This document shows, in pieces, positions 7,847-16,652 of a DNA stretch of 32,530 bases; within the stretch, counting starts at the first letter, position 1, and each line of letters starts with the position of its first letter. Source of the stretch: Bacteroidales bacterium. Lineage in GTDB: Bacteria > Bacteroidota > Bacteroidia > Bacteroidales > UBA932. A model generated the notes under the pieces. It did not search any database. It was not told where the DNA came from and saw nothing but the letters and a program-made list of their open reading frames with translations. A program made the translations under genes and the position numbers. Location of the stretch: the NCBI GenBank assembly GCA_016284265.1, contig JAEEOM010000019.1, positions 1-32,530 on the forward strand. Direction: 5' to 3'.

Positions 7847-8554
7847 ATGGCTGATACCCCTACCCCCCACATCGGAGCAAAATACGGTGAAATCGCCGAG
7901 ACCGTGCTGATGGCCGGCGACCCGCTCCGCGCGAAATTCATTGCCGATAACTTCCTGACCAACCCCGTGCAGTTCAATGAAGTCCGCGGAATGCTGGGCT
8001 ATACCGGCACCTACAACGGCAAACGCGTCAGTGTCATGGGCCACGGCATGGGCATTCCCTCCATCGGAATCTATTCCTACGAACTCTACAACTTCTACGG
8101 CGTGAAGACCATCATCCGTGTCGGCTCGGCCGGATCGTACCACCCGGACCTGCACTTGGGCGACCTTGTCATCGCACAGGGAGCCTGCACCGATTCGAAC
8201 TACGGTGCCCAGTTCGGACTGCCAGGCACCTTCGCCCCGATTGCTGACTTCGACCTGCTGAGGAAAGCCGCATCCGCCTGCGAGCAGCGCGAGCTCCACT
8301 ACATGGTGGGAAACATCCTCTCATCCGATGTTTTCTATTCGGACAATCCGCAGTCGGAAAGCTGGCGGAAGATGGGCGTGCTGGCCGTGGAGATGGAAGC
8401 CGCCGCGCTCTATATGAACGCAGCCCGTTCGGGTAACCGGGCATTGGTGATCTGCACGATTTCCGACCATATCCTGACGGGTGAAGAGATGTCCGCCGAC
8501 GAGCGGCGCACCACCTTCACCAACATGATGGAAGTCGCACTGTCGATTATCTAA
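7847..8554 (+). CDS. deoD: Purine-nucleoside phosphorylase, DeoD type
   Basis: A 235-residue cytosolic enzyme that cleaves purine (deoxy)ribonucleosides with phosphate to give the base and (deoxy)ribose 1-phosphate, for purine salvage. Hallmarks are the N-terminal [24 protein letters not shown] (His8 and Arg28 region), [16 protein letters not shown], the phosphate-loop stretch IRVGSAGSY, the purine and ribose residues in [11 protein letters not shown], and the catalytic Asp in [10 protein letters not shown]. The length matches the family (about 235). The stop overlaps by 8 bases the stop of the convergent rhamnosidase gene. Confidence 0.96.
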   Translation: MADTPTPHIGAKYGEIAETVLMAGDPLRAKFIADNFLTNPVQFNEVRGMLGYTGTYNGKRVSVMGHGMGIPSIGIYSYELYNFYGVKTIIRVGSAGSYHPDLHLGDLVIAQGACTDSNYGAQFGLPGTFAPIADFDLLRKAASACEQRELHYMVGNILSSDVFYSDNPQSESWRKMGVLAVEMEAAALYMNAARSGNRALVICTISDHILTGEEMSADERRTTFTNMMEVALSII

Positions 8555-11500
8555 GCACGAAGGTATAATGCCCGGAAGGCAAGGTATAACGCCCGGGCTG
8601 GTCGCCCGGGACTGCATATTCTGCCCCGTGCGTTACCTGCACATCCGTATCTTCCTCCACCGGCAGCGTCAGCGCCGCCGAGGTATTGGCCGGCACGGTG
8701 AATTCAAAAGCAAGGGAGCCGTCATCCAGATGTCGCCAGGCACTCTCAATCCGGCCATACACGGAATCATAATGCCCTTTCACGTACTGGAAGGAGCCGC
8801 CGACGCGCGGTTCGAGCACGAAGCGATGATACCCCGGATCCTCTTCCAACGGCCGGATGCCCAGCATGTAGGAGAACATCCACTCCTCGATGGCGCCGAA
8901 TGAATAGTGGTTGAACGAGTTCATGTCTACCAGTCCGAAACCCCGCTGGATCGTATAGGAATTCCAGCGCTCCCACATCGTGGTCGCCCCCTGCATCACC
9001 GGATAGAGCCACGAGGGGTATTCACGCTGCTCGAAAAGTTGGTAAGCCACCTGATCAAAACCATTGCGGGAAAGGACAAGATTGATATAGGGCGTGCCGA
9101 TAAAACCGGTCGTCAGTTTGTAACCATGCGCCGCCACGTTTTCCACCAGGTTCTGAAGAGCCAGCGGTTTATGAGACGCATCGAACAGATCGGCCTGGAG
9201 CGGAACGACATACGAAGTCTGCGTATTGGCCTTGAAGGAGGCATCGGCTCCGCCTGCGATCCATTCACTGTATGGCGGCACGTTCTTCGTCTCCTTCGTG
9301 ATACCGTCCGGGCCCACGAACTCCCGGTTGAAGGCGGTCTTGATGCGTTCATACAATTCATGCCAACGGACGGCATCTGCATGAAGTCCCAACGCATTGG
9401 CCATCTTTTCCATCAGCATGGCGTCATAAGCATGGTAAGCCGTATTGGTGAGCGGCGTATTGGTGTGCTCCAACGCCACCCAGTCGCCATAACCGGTTCC
9501 GGGCTGGATGTCACCCACGGCCCGATGCTGGAGGTACTCCATGTACCGGACCATGGAGGGATAGTGGTCGCGCAGGAACTTCGCGTCGGCGTACTGGAGA
9601 TAGATCTGCCAGGGGATGATGATGCCGGCTTCCATCCACCCCATGGCTCCACCACCCGGATTCGCTCCTTGCGGAGGTGCCGCGATGTTGGGGATGATGT
9701 TGGGATAACTGCCGTCATCGCCCTGGATGTCACGGATCGACTGGAACCAGCGCGTGAAGAACGGATCTACGTTCATATTGTAGGTAGCTGAACGCGAGAA
9801 CACCTGGGCGTCGCCGGTCCAGCCCAGCCGCTCGTCGCGTTGCGGGCAGTCGGTCGGGATGGAGAGGAAATTGCCGCGCTGGCCCCACACGATGTTTTCG
9901 TAGAGCCGGTTCACGTCTGCGTCGGACGTCTCGAAGCCGCTGGTCTGCGCACCGATCGATTCGAGTACCAGGCCTTCCACATTCTCAAGTGGCAGGACCT
10001 TGTCGATGCCATGGATTTCAAGGTAGCGGAAACCATGGAAGGTGAAATGCGGCTGGAATACTTCTCCCCCGCCTTTGAGGATATAGTGGTCGGTCGACAG
10101 GGCACCGCGGTAATTCTCGTTATATACCCGACCTTTATTGGCCTCATACACTTCAGCGGTCAGCGGCGGGAGCGGATCCTCGGGCACTTCGGCCGGATAG
10201 ATCATCTCGCCGTAGCGCACGGTGATTTCGGTTCCGGCCTTGCCCGAGAGCTTGATGCGCGGCACGCCCACCATGTTCTGGCCCAGGTCATAGACGAACA
10301 CGCCGGGTGCGGGCTCGGTCACGGAAACGGCTTTCAGGACGATGTGGTTCCGGACGGGCGACCCGATGTAACTCGCGATCAGGATGCTGTCGGCCGGTGC
10401 TTCCACCACCTTCGCAGCGTTCCAGCCCGAATCATCGAAGCGGGCCTTGCTCCAGCCCGGCACTTCGCGCCGCGCGTCGTAATCCTCGCCGTTCTGGAAA
10501 CTGTCGCTGAGGATCGGGCCGCCGCTGAAGGTCTTCCAACTATCGTCGGAAACAATGACTTCCTGTGTGCCGTCGGTATAGGTCAGCACGAGTTTGGCCA
10601 GCAGGGAAAGGTCGATGCCATACTGGTCCTGCCAGTTGGTAGCAAAGCCTGTAAAATCGCTCCACCAGCCGGCGCCCAACTGTGCGCCGAGGGCATTGTC
10701 GCCTTTGCGGAGCATGGGCGTCACGTCGTAGGTCTGGTAAAGGATCCGGTAGCGGTAGTCGGTGCAACCGGGATTGAACCAGTCGTCAGCCATCCGTTGG
10801 CCGTTGATTTCGTATTCATAGATACCGCGGGCCGTCGTGTAGAGCCGCGCTGAAGCCAGCGGTTTACTCACGGTAAACACTTTGCGGAGCATCGGTGCGC
10901 CGGTAATCTCAGCCGGTGAGAGCAGGCACCGTTCACCGCCTGGCACCTCATGGATCTCTTCGCTCCGATAGAGCGTGCTGTGCCACACTTCTTCGGTTAC
11001 CGTCAAGTTCGAAAACGTGGCATCGCTGCCTGCCGGCTGGATCAGGCCCAGTTTGTTGAACCGGCAGTACGGCTTCCACACGTCGTCGGGATAAGGCGTT
11101 ACGGAGAACTGTTCCTGGACCAGCTCCTTGCCGTCAAAGTACGGCTTGATGTAATAGCCGCGGGCATAATGGTGTCCCCAGATCTTCAGCGTCAAGTGGT
11201 GCGGCTTCAGCAGGTCCGCCGCGCGAACGCCGACAAGGGATTTTTCCCAGTCGAGCGTTTCCATGCCATCAGTCACGTGGGAGATGCTGAGCGTAACTGG
11301 AGAACCCGCCACAAGGCGTGCACGGACGAAATTCCCTTCATCGAGCCAACCCAGCACGAAATCAGCCTCCTGCGCCCCTGCGGCCAGACAAAGGTCGAAA
11401 TCGAGGGTATAGTGGGAACGGTATTTCGAAAAATGGGGCTGCCCGTCGGAAATCCATTGTGCCCCCGACCAGCCGCTGTCCATCAGCCCCGTCTCAAACC

Positions 11501-11876
11501 AGGACGCCGCCTGGACCGTTACGGCTTCGGCACTGGTGACCTCCACGCCCCAGTCGTACCGCGTACAGGGTTTCAGCGACTCGCCCTGATACACGATACC
11601 CACCGACACATCGGAGGGAAGCACATTTCCCGCGCCCGAATCCCAAACCCGAGCACCCGAGACCGATTCGGTCACGACGATCCGGTATGATGCCTGCCGC
11701 TGGTCATAGAGGTCGCTCTCCATCTTCCAACTGAACCGGGGCTCCTGCGTATCGATGCCCAGGGGCGTGGTACAATAATCTACCTGCAAATCCGTCACGC
11801 GGAAAGGAGTCTCCGGTGTCCGGTTACAGGACAACAAGGCGAACGCTGCCAGGAGCGCGGTCAAAAAATGCTTCAT
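8547..11876 (-). CDS. Alpha-L-rhamnosidase (GH78) lipoprotein
   Basis: A 1109-residue exported lipoprotein ([17 protein letters not shown], Cys17) that should remove terminal alpha-L-rhamnose from plant or microbial glycans. In order it has a fibronectin-like N domain (about 28-135), a Bac_rhamnosid_N region carrying [16 protein letters not shown], a beta-sandwich with [16 protein letters not shown], the (alpha/alpha)6 catalytic barrel starting near 655 with [15 protein letters not shown] (Glu682 the likely general acid, Asp689 substrate-binding), and a C-terminal beta domain. TMWERWNSY carries the second conserved Glu. The ATG at 11876 is preferred over GTG at 11888 because it begins a standard signal peptide. 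It follows the dipeptidase gene by 16 bases. No SusC/SusD pair is present in the window, so it is not in a typical polysaccharide-utilisation locus here. Confidence 0.93.
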   Translation of the reverse strand: MKHFLTALLAAFALLSCNRTPETPFRVTDLQVDYCTTPLGIDTQEPRFSWKMESDLYDQRQASYRIVVTESVSGARVWDSGAGNVLPSDVSVGIVYQGESLKPCTRYDWGVEVTSAEAVTVQAASWFETGLMDSGWSGAQWISDGQPHFSKYRSHYTLDFDLCLAAGAQEADFVLGWLDEGNFVRARLVAGSPVTLSISHVTDGMETLDWEKSLVGVRAADLLKPHHLTLKIWGHHYARGYYIKPYFDGKELVQEQFSVTPYPDDVWKPYCRFNKLGLIQPAGSDATFSNLTVTEEVWHSTLYRSEEIHEVPGGERCLLSPAEITGAPMLRKVFTVSKPLASARLYTTARGIYEYEINGQRMADDWFNPGCTDYRYRILYQTYDVTPMLRKGDNALGAQLGAGWWSDFTGFATNWQDQYGIDLSLLAKLVLTYTDGTQEVIVSDDSWKTFSGGPILSDSFQNGEDYDARREVPGWSKARFDDSGWNAAKVVEAPADSILIASYIGSPVRNHIVLKAVSVTEPAPGVFVYDLGQNMVGVPRIKLSGKAGTEITVRYGEMIYPAEVPEDPLPPLTAEVYEANKGRVYNENYRGALSTDHYILKGGGEVFQPHFTFHGFRYLEIHGIDKVLPLENVEGLVLESIGAQTSGFETSDADVNRLYENIVWGQRGNFLSIPTDCPQRDERLGWTGDAQVFSRSATYNMNVDPFFTRWFQSIRDIQGDDGSYPNIIPNIAAPPQGANPGGGAMGWMEAGIIIPWQIYLQYADAKFLRDHYPSMVRYMEYLQHRAVGDIQPGTGYGDWVALEHTNTPLTNTAYHAYDAMLMEKMANALGLHADAVRWHELYERIKTAFNREFVGPDGITKETKNVPPYSEWIAGGADASFKANTQTSYVVPLQADLFDASHKPLALQNLVENVAAHGYKLTTGFIGTPYINLVLSRNGFDQVAYQLFEQREYPSWLYPVMQGATTMWERWNSYTIQRGFGLVDMNSFNHYSFGAIEEWMFSYMLGIRPLEEDPGYHRFVLEPRVGGSFQYVKGHYDSVYGRIESAWRHLDDGSLAFEFTVPANTSAALTLPVEEDTDVQVTHGAEYAVPGDQPGRYTLPSGHYTFVLR

Positions 11877-11892
11877 GGTATTTATCACAGTC

Positions 11893-13002
11893 TTATTCAG
11901 CCAGGCGCTGGACTTGTTCCATCACCCGCAGGAAATTGCCACCGGCAATCAAGCGGATGTCATGCTCGGAATAGCCGCGTTTGCGGAGTTCGATGATGAT
12001 CTTCGGCATCTTGCCGATGTCCTCCAGCCCGTCGGGGCAGGTTTCGATTCCGTCGAAATCACTGCCCAGGCCCACGTGCTTCACGCCGACCAGTTTCACG
12101 ACATGGTCAATATGGTCCACGATCCGCTTGTAGGACGGACGCGGCACAGCGTTCATCGCCTCGACAGTCTCGCGCATCCGCTGCTGCAGGGCAGGATCGG
12201 CCGGGTTTTTCAGCCACTCCACTTGCGTATCTTCCTCGGCATCGATCAGCGCCGAGACTTTCGCGTTGTATTCTTTGTCCAAAAAAGGAGGATAGAAGTT
12301 GATCTGGATTACGCCCCCCTTTTCAGCCAGCGCCACGATCATCTCATCGGTCATGTTGCGGGGATGCTCATTGAGCGCCCGGCAGCATGAATGCGTAGCT
12401 ACCACGGGCGCCTGGGAATACTTGAGCACATCCCAGAACGAATCATCCGAAATGTGGGAGACATCGACCAGCATCCCGAGCCGGTTCATCTCTGCAACCA
12501 CTTCGCGGCCGAAGGGACTCAAGCCACCCCAGCGCGGTTCTGGCGAAGTGCAGGAATCACAGATCTCGTTGCTGCGGGAATGGGTCAGGGTCATATAGGT
12601 GATACCCAACCGGTTGAACATCCTCAGGAGCGACAGGTCCCGCTGAATCGGCGCACCGTTCTCCATGCCCATGAAAATGGAGATCAGGCCATTCTTGGCA
12701 TTGCGGCGTGCCTGGGACGGCGTGGTGGTCAGCGCCACCAGGTCCTGGTTCTGTTCCACGGCGTCATAGACCTTGGCAATCAGTTCAAAGGCACGACGTG
12801 TCGCCTGGTCGGGAGTCAGGGCGCAGGACGTGTAGATGGCGAAGAAAGAGCCGTTGATGCCGCCTTTCTTCATCCGCGGAAAATCGACGTGGGTGATGGG
12901 GAAGCGGCCGGGGGTGTACCCTTGTTCCACCCGCCGGCCGAAATCGGCTCCTTTCGCCAGCATCAGCGGGGCGTCGCAGTGGGAATCGAGCAGAAACATC
13001 AT
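11893..13002 (-). CDS. Membrane-dipeptidase-family (M19) zinc peptidase
   Basis: A 369-residue amidohydrolase-fold dipeptidase, probably cytoplasmic since there is no signal peptide. The binuclear zinc site is visible: HCD (His8, Asp10), the bridging Glu114 in MGMENGAP, His183 in VDVSH and His204 in VATHS, with the late Asp in GLGSDFDGIE. The family hydrolyses dipeptides, including some with D-residues in the C-terminal position. The length is usual for bacterial M19. It begins 9 bases after the GIN-domain gene, pointing to one operon with rlmB and the rhamnosidase. The actual substrate cannot be read from the sequence. Confidence 0.93.
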   Translation of the reverse strand: MMFLLDSHCDAPLMLAKGADFGRRVEQGYTPGRFPITHVDFPRMKKGGINGSFFAIYTSCALTPDQATRRAFELIAKVYDAVEQNQDLVALTTTPSQARRNAKNGLISIFMGMENGAPIQRDLSLLRMFNRLGITYMTLTHSRSNEICDSCTSPEPRWGGLSPFGREVVAEMNRLGMLVDVSHISDDSFWDVLKYSQAPVVATHSCCRALNEHPRNMTDEMIVALAEKGGVIQINFYPPFLDKEYNAKVSALIDAEEDTQVEWLKNPADPALQQRMRETVEAMNAVPRPSYKRIVDHIDHVVKLVGVKHVGLGSDFDGIETCPDGLEDIGKMPKIIIELRKRGYSEHDIRLIAGGNFLRVMEQVQRLAE

Positions 13003-13011
13003 GATCCCCCG

Positions 13012-13791
13012 CTAGTTCTCGTGCTTGAGCGACGAAGCTCCCTTGATCTTGTCGGCCCGGATATTCAAGTTTTCGTCATCCCCGTAGTACTTGCATTTCG
13101 AAGCACCGGAGAGTTCAACCGTCAAAACCCTGCTGACACGGACTTCCACATTCGAAGCACCGGCGGCCTTCACTTCGACATCCTCCGCATCCAGTTCGGA
13201 GGCCCGAACCCGGGATGCGCCGGCGACCTTCAGGTTCACATCGGTCGATTCACCGGACATTTCCAGACGCGAAGCACCCGCAAGTTCAGCCGAAATGTCG
13301 CTGCAGCGCAGGCTCATCAAAGCCTTGGACGCACCGGCCAGTTTGATATCCATTTCCGGCGCCTTTACATTGAGATTGGTGATTTCACTGCCTCCTTTCA
13401 GACTGACCGAAAACCGGTTCATCGTATTGGTGAACTGATCGTTGCTGCTAAGCTTAGAAGCGCCGCTCAAATCAATATATGTCAGTTCCGGCAATGCGAT
13501 GACGGCCCGCACGATCTTGTTGCGGTTCATTTGCTTGAGGCGGAACGGAAGCCGTGTGAAATTCAGTTCCAGCACGCCGCCCCGGTTCTTGACCAGCAGG
13601 AACGGGAGGAATTCTTCGGAAATTTCGATTTCTACCTTGAATTCATCGGCACGTTCGACGATGACCTCAAAAGCGTTGGTCGCCTTGATTCCGGTGAAGT
13701 CATCGATTTCATAGGATTTCTTGACAGTGCGCGCGTCTGCCATCAGGAACGTGAGCAGCAGCGCAGCCAATACGACAAAGGTACGTTTCAT
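13012..13791 (-). CDS. GIN-domain (DUF2807) secreted beta-solenoid protein
   Basis: A 259-residue exported protein with a signal peptide (MKRTFVVLAALLLTFLMADA). The start of the mature part, IDDFTGIKATNAFEVIVERADE, followed by LLVKNRGGVLELNF, is the signature of DUF2807 proteins, called putative autotransporter adhesin head GIN domains. From residue 108 the chain is a repeat array with GAS triplets at 110, 153, 172, 191, 211, 229 and 251 (and GGS at 133), spaced about 19-21 residues, as expected for rungs of a beta-helix. The ATG at 13791 was chosen over a longer frame reaching 13920 because it opens a signal peptide. It lies 17 bases after rlmB and 9 before the dipeptidase. The role in the envelope is not known. 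Confidence 0.88.
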   Translation of the reverse strand: MKRTFVVLAALLLTFLMADARTVKKSYEIDDFTGIKATNAFEVIVERADEFKVEIEISEEFLPFLLVKNRGGVLELNFTRLPFRLKQMNRNKIVRAVIALPELTYIDLSGASKLSSNDQFTNTMNRFSVSLKGGSEITNLNVKAPEMDIKLAGASKALMSLRCSDISAELAGASRLEMSGESTDVNLKVAGASRVRASELDAEDVEVKAAGASNVEVRVSRVLTVELSGASKCKYYGDDENLNIRADKIKGASSLKHEN

Positions 13792-13808
13792 ATCGTTACT
13801 GTGTTTGG

Positions 13809-14558
13809 TTATTCTTTCATTCTCTGCCGGACCGCCTCGAACAGGACCAACGCCGCGGCGACCGACACGTTCAGCGAACCTGTCTCTCCCACCATCGGAA
13901 TCCTGGCCCCGACCGTGCATAGACTCAGCACCGGTTCGGAAATGCCTTTCCCCTCCGATCCCATCACAATCACGGAAGCCTTCCGGAGATTGACATCGTA
14001 AATTTCATCTTCGGCCTTTTCACTGGCCGCCACGATCTGGAATTCCGAATCGCGGAAATAATAGAGTGCCGTGCGCAGATTCGCCACACGGGCCGTCGGG
14101 ATACGAAGCAGCGCGCCAGCCGAGGTCTTTACGGCGTCGGCGTTGATGGCGGCGCTGCCCTTGGCCGGAACGACGATACCGTCCACGCCGGCACACTCCG
14201 CACTCCGGGCAATGGCGCCCAGATTCCGGACGTCGCTGATGCCGTCGAGCACCAGGAAAACGGGGTTGGCCTTGCGGGAGAGCGCGCCTTCCACCATTTC
14301 CTCGAAAGGGACATACTCAATCTGCGCGAGAAAAGCAATGACACCCTGGTGTGCGCCGCGGGTCAGGTGGTTCATCTTCTCGACAGGTACGAACTGGTAT
14401 GGGATTCCACGCCCCTGAACTGCCTCCAGCAGCGTCCGGAACTGTTCCCCTTCCAATCCTTTTTTGAAAAGGATCCTTTCGAATTTGCGTCCCTGCAGCA
14501 CCGCATCCGTCACGGGATGCATGCCGTAGAGATAGTAGGCTTCAGTATGGTTTTCCAT
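13809..14558 (-). CDS. rlmB: 23S rRNA (guanosine-2'-O-)-methyltransferase RlmB / TrmH-family SPOUT methylase
   Basis: A 249-residue SPOUT methyltransferase. The N-terminal substrate-binding domain (YYLYGMHPVTDAVLQG) precedes the trefoil-knot domain with motif 1 NLGAIARSA (Asn112, catalytic Arg118), motif 2 VMGSEGKGI (199-206) and motif 3 GETGSLNVSVAAALVLFEAVRQR (Ser228, Asn230), which bind S-adenosylmethionine. By family the target is a ribose 2'-OH, G2251 of 23S rRNA for RlmB; a related TrmH-type target cannot be excluded. It is the first gene of a four-gene minus-strand unit and has a good promoter box 19 bases upstream. Confidence 0.92.
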   Translation of the reverse strand: MENHTEAYYLYGMHPVTDAVLQGRKFERILFKKGLEGEQFRTLLEAVQGRGIPYQFVPVEKMNHLTRGAHQGVIAFLAQIEYVPFEEMVEGALSRKANPVFLVLDGISDVRNLGAIARSAECAGVDGIVVPAKGSAAINADAVKTSAGALLRIPTARVANLRTALYYFRDSEFQIVAASEKAEDEIYDVNLRKASVIVMGSEGKGISEPVLSLCTVGARIPMVGETGSLNVSVAAALVLFEAVRQRMKE

Positions 14559-14630
14559 GTCGTTTTCGCGTAACTGTCAAAGATAATCATTTTCCCGCGA
14601 AAAACCAACAGCCGAACCTCAAGCTGCGGG
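14559..14630 (-). promoter_or_regulatory. rlmB promoter region
   Basis: In this 72-base gap the minus strand reads TATCTTTG at 14578-14585 (exact -7 consensus), with a TTG at 14606-14608 about 20 bases further upstream as a candidate -33 box. It separates the rlmB operon from the metallo-beta-lactamase-fold gene on the same strand. Confidence 0.65.
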
Positions 14631-15926
14631 TCAGCGACGGTCAGTGGAAAAGCGCAAGACACTGCGCACAGTCATCGACTCATCACGGGCATCCAGACAA
14701 GAAATGGAATACCGTTTCCCACCAGGCGTGACGTCCAGCACGACATGCGCGCCATCAAAGCATGCGGGAGCAATATCTTCCAGCCAGGGGCTTCCGGCAT
14801 CTTCGGCACGACGCTCTGCCGGAAAGATACAGGGACACAGCACCCGGTCACCGGGATAAAGGGAGCGGTCGGACAGCCGTTGCATGACAGGAGCGACATC
14901 GTGCAACTGGTCCCAGACACAAGTGACCCACACCCGCGGCCGCAAGGCAGCGACCAGCGGAGCCGGCATCGAGTAATGGCCGTGGTGATTGACTTTCGCC
15001 ACATGCACGGGACTGCAGACTCTCGCCAATTCCGCCTCGACGTCCACCGCCGTACCGTCCGGCTTTTTAAAAGTGTCGCAAAAATCACCTGCCGTATAAA
15101 AACGGAAATCTCCGTAGGAAACGACGATTCCCAGGCTCATGCCGTTCTCGTTGAGTTCCTGCTCATCCGTCTCGACGAAGTCCGCATACAAGTTGGTCAC
15201 CGATCCGTCGGGAGCCGCGATGCGGCCGCACCCGCAGAGGTTGCGGACAGAGAACCCCGGATAACGGTCCGGTTCATATTGCAGGGCAATCTGCCCCGTT
15301 TCCCCCACCCGGAACTTTTCGATTTCCATGCCCCATTTCTTTTGCATACGCTGATAGAACGAGCGGATATGGGCCACGATATCGCCCATATAGTCGTCGG
15401 GCATGGGCAGCGGGTCGTTATAGTCGGGCCAGGCCCGGTCAATGGCCTTCCGGAAAGTCAGGCGTTCGGCTGCGTGCGTAAAACCGCTCAGGGCAAATTC
15501 CTCTCCGTCCCGGACCATCGTTCCGGCATTGAAATGGGGATCGCCTGCGTGGTCGCAATGATAATGGGAGAGCATCATATAATCCACGTTGCTTCCCCTG
15601 GGATTGACCCGCTCCACATATCTTGCAATCCAGTCTCCCGAATGCCGGGAGGAAGACGGAAGCACAGGTACAGCCAGTTTACCACGGCCGATGGCATCAT
15701 GGTCGCCGCAATCCAGCAACATCGACGTACCGTCGGGGAAAATCATGAACATGGATTCTGCCACGCCCGTATAGATGAAATGCACTTGAAAATGGCCATT
15801 TTTCCAGCCTTTCCACGGTCTTCCGACCGCCTTGTCGGATGCCCCTGCGGCGAACGCCTTTTTCCAATCCAGCATCAGAGCCAGGGAGGTCAGGGCAGAT
15901 GTTTTCAGAAAATCTCGTCGATCCAT
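14631..15926 (-). CDS. Metallo-beta-lactamase-fold hydrolase with Tat-type signal
   Basis: A 431-residue protein whose N terminus, MDRRDFLKTSALTSLALMLD, has a twin-arginine motif (RRDFLK), a mild hydrophobic stretch and a possible cut site after AFA, as in Tat substrates. The mature part has the metallo-beta-lactamase motif HYHCDH (His121, His123, Asp125, His126), FYTAGDF as the later metal Asp, and KVNHHGHYS, a combination resembling ComEC-type hydrolase domains. It should therefore be a folded, metal-containing periplasmic hydrolase; the substrate is unknown. The ATG at 15926 was preferred over TTG at 15932. The box TATCTTTG (15930-15937) ends only 3 bases before this ATG, so the transcript may be leaderless. 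tatA and tatC lie 3-4 kb away. Confidence 0.82.
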   Translation of the reverse strand: MDRRDFLKTSALTSLALMLDWKKAFAAGASDKAVGRPWKGWKNGHFQVHFIYTGVAESMFMIFPDGTSMLLDCGDHDAIGRGKLAVPVLPSSSRHSGDWIARYVERVNPRGSNVDYMMLSHYHCDHAGDPHFNAGTMVRDGEEFALSGFTHAAERLTFRKAIDRAWPDYNDPLPMPDDYMGDIVAHIRSFYQRMQKKWGMEIEKFRVGETGQIALQYEPDRYPGFSVRNLCGCGRIAAPDGSVTNLYADFVETDEQELNENGMSLGIVVSYGDFRFYTAGDFCDTFKKPDGTAVDVEAELARVCSPVHVAKVNHHGHYSMPAPLVAALRPRVWVTCVWDQLHDVAPVMQRLSDRSLYPGDRVLCPCIFPAERRAEDAGSPWLEDIAPACFDGAHVVLDVTPGGKRYSISCLDARDESMTVRSVLRFSTDRR

Positions 15927-15929
15927 ACA

Positions 15930-15937
15930 CAAAGATA
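15930..15937 (-). promoter_or_regulatory. Promoter -7 box of the Tat-signal hydrolase gene
   Basis: Minus strand TATCTTTG, exact consensus. It ends 3 bases before the chosen ATG, so transcription would begin at or next to the start codon. Confidence 0.5.
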
Positions 15938-15949
15938 AACATTATCTTT
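15931..15949. repeat. Perfect inverted repeat between divergent promoters
   Basis: AAAGATAA-ACA-TTATCTTT, two perfect 8-base arms with a 3-base centre. One arm is part of the -7 box of the minus-strand gene. The other gives TATCTTTC on the plus strand, one base from a -7 box, upstream of the CapC-like gene. It could be an operator or a symmetrical pair of promoter boxes. Confidence 0.6.
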
Positions 15950-15971
15950 CGACTGCCTGCGAAAGAATGTG

Positions 15972-15979
15972 TAACTTTG
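15972..15979 (+). promoter_or_regulatory. Promoter -7 box of the CpsB/CapC-like gene
   Basis: TAACTTTG, exact match to TAnnTTTG, 31 bases upstream of the ATG at 16011 and 5 bases upstream of a small leader frame at 15985. Confidence 0.6.
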
Positions 15980-15984
15980 CAAAA

Positions 15985-16014
15985 ATGTATCAGCCTGCCG
16001 GAAAGTACCTATGA
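15985..16014 (+). other. Nine-codon leader frame coupled to the CpsB/CapC-like gene
   Basis: ATG at 15985 opens the frame MYQPAGKYL, whose TGA (16012-16014) overlaps the ATG of the next gene (16011-16013) in an ATGA junction. It begins 5 bases after a -7 box, so it would be translated from a nearly leaderless mRNA and could hand ribosomes to the downstream gene. No function is claimed for the peptide itself. Confidence 0.35.
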
Positions 16015-16631
16015 TCGACTGCCACTGCCATATCCTTCCGGGTCTCGACGACGGTGCCGCCGATCTCGAGGAATCGTTGTTTTTGTGCCGCTGGTTCGTG
16101 AGACACAGTTACACCGAAGTTGTGTGCACTTCCCATCGGACCCGCCTGTATCCCAACACGGCGGAGACCGTAGAACAAGCCGTCGCAGCATTACAGCAAG
16201 TACTTGATCGCGAAGGGGTTTCCCTGCACCTGATCCCATCGCTGGAATACCGGCTCATCCCCGAGACCTGGCGGCCGGAGCGGCTGCTGCCCTGGCAGGG
16301 AAATCACCTGCTGGTGGAACTTCCCTTGAAAAAACCGGAGAAAATGGGGAACATCGTTCCGGAAGACGAGATCCGCTGGCTGATCGAAGAAGGCTATCAG
16401 CCGGTGCTGGCTCATCCGGAGCGTTATCTTTGGGCAAGTACTGCAGATTACGATCGCTGGCACGCAGCCGGCGCTCTTTTCCAGCGCAATTTGGGTGCCA
16501 TCGAAGGCTTCTACGGCAATCCGGCCGCCGAGCGCGCCAGTTACCTTGTCCGGAAAGGCTGGTACGCCTTTCTCGGCACAGACCTCCACAACCGTCGTTA
16601 CGCTGCGTTTTTTGACAGCATCCTGAGCTAG
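16011..16631 (+). CDS. CpsB/CapC-family PHP tyrosine-protein phosphatase
   Basis: A 206-residue PHP-fold metal hydrolase. The N terminus MIDCHCHILPGLDDGA (His5, His7, Asp13, Asp14) is the family signature; further metal ligands are His42 in CTSHRT, the His in VLAHPERY and the pair in GTDLHN near the end. Relatives are manganese-dependent tyrosine phosphatases that control tyrosine kinases of capsule and exopolysaccharide export. No Wzc-like kinase or capsule gene is next to it. It is shorter than typical members (about 240-255). The ATG at 16011 is supported by direct entry into the metal motif. It ends 21 bases before the stop of the convergent ABC-F gene. Confidence 0.88.
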   Translation: MIDCHCHILPGLDDGAADLEESLFLCRWFVRHSYTEVVCTSHRTRLYPNTAETVEQAVAALQQVLDREGVSLHLIPSLEYRLIPETWRPERLLPWQGNHLLVELPLKKPEKMGNIVPEDEIRWLIEEGYQPVLAHPERYLWASTADYDRWHAAGALFQRNLGAIEGFYGNPAAERASYLVRKGWYAFLGTDLHNRRYAAFFDSILS

Positions 16632-16652
16632 TCAGCCCCAGGTGCATTTCGG

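Noticed and set aside
9147-9156. AGGTTCTG-like stretch in the rhamnosidase gene as a repeat remnant
   Set aside because: Ten bases or fewer match, with no flanking arm; chance similarity.
12391-14001. 536-codon plus-strand open frame across the dipeptidase, GIN and rlmB genes
   Set aside because: It crosses three well-supported genes and their junctions; no domain is visible.
16632-16652. Terminator between the CapC-like and ABC-F genes
   Set aside because: The 21-base gap has no stem followed by a T run on either strand.
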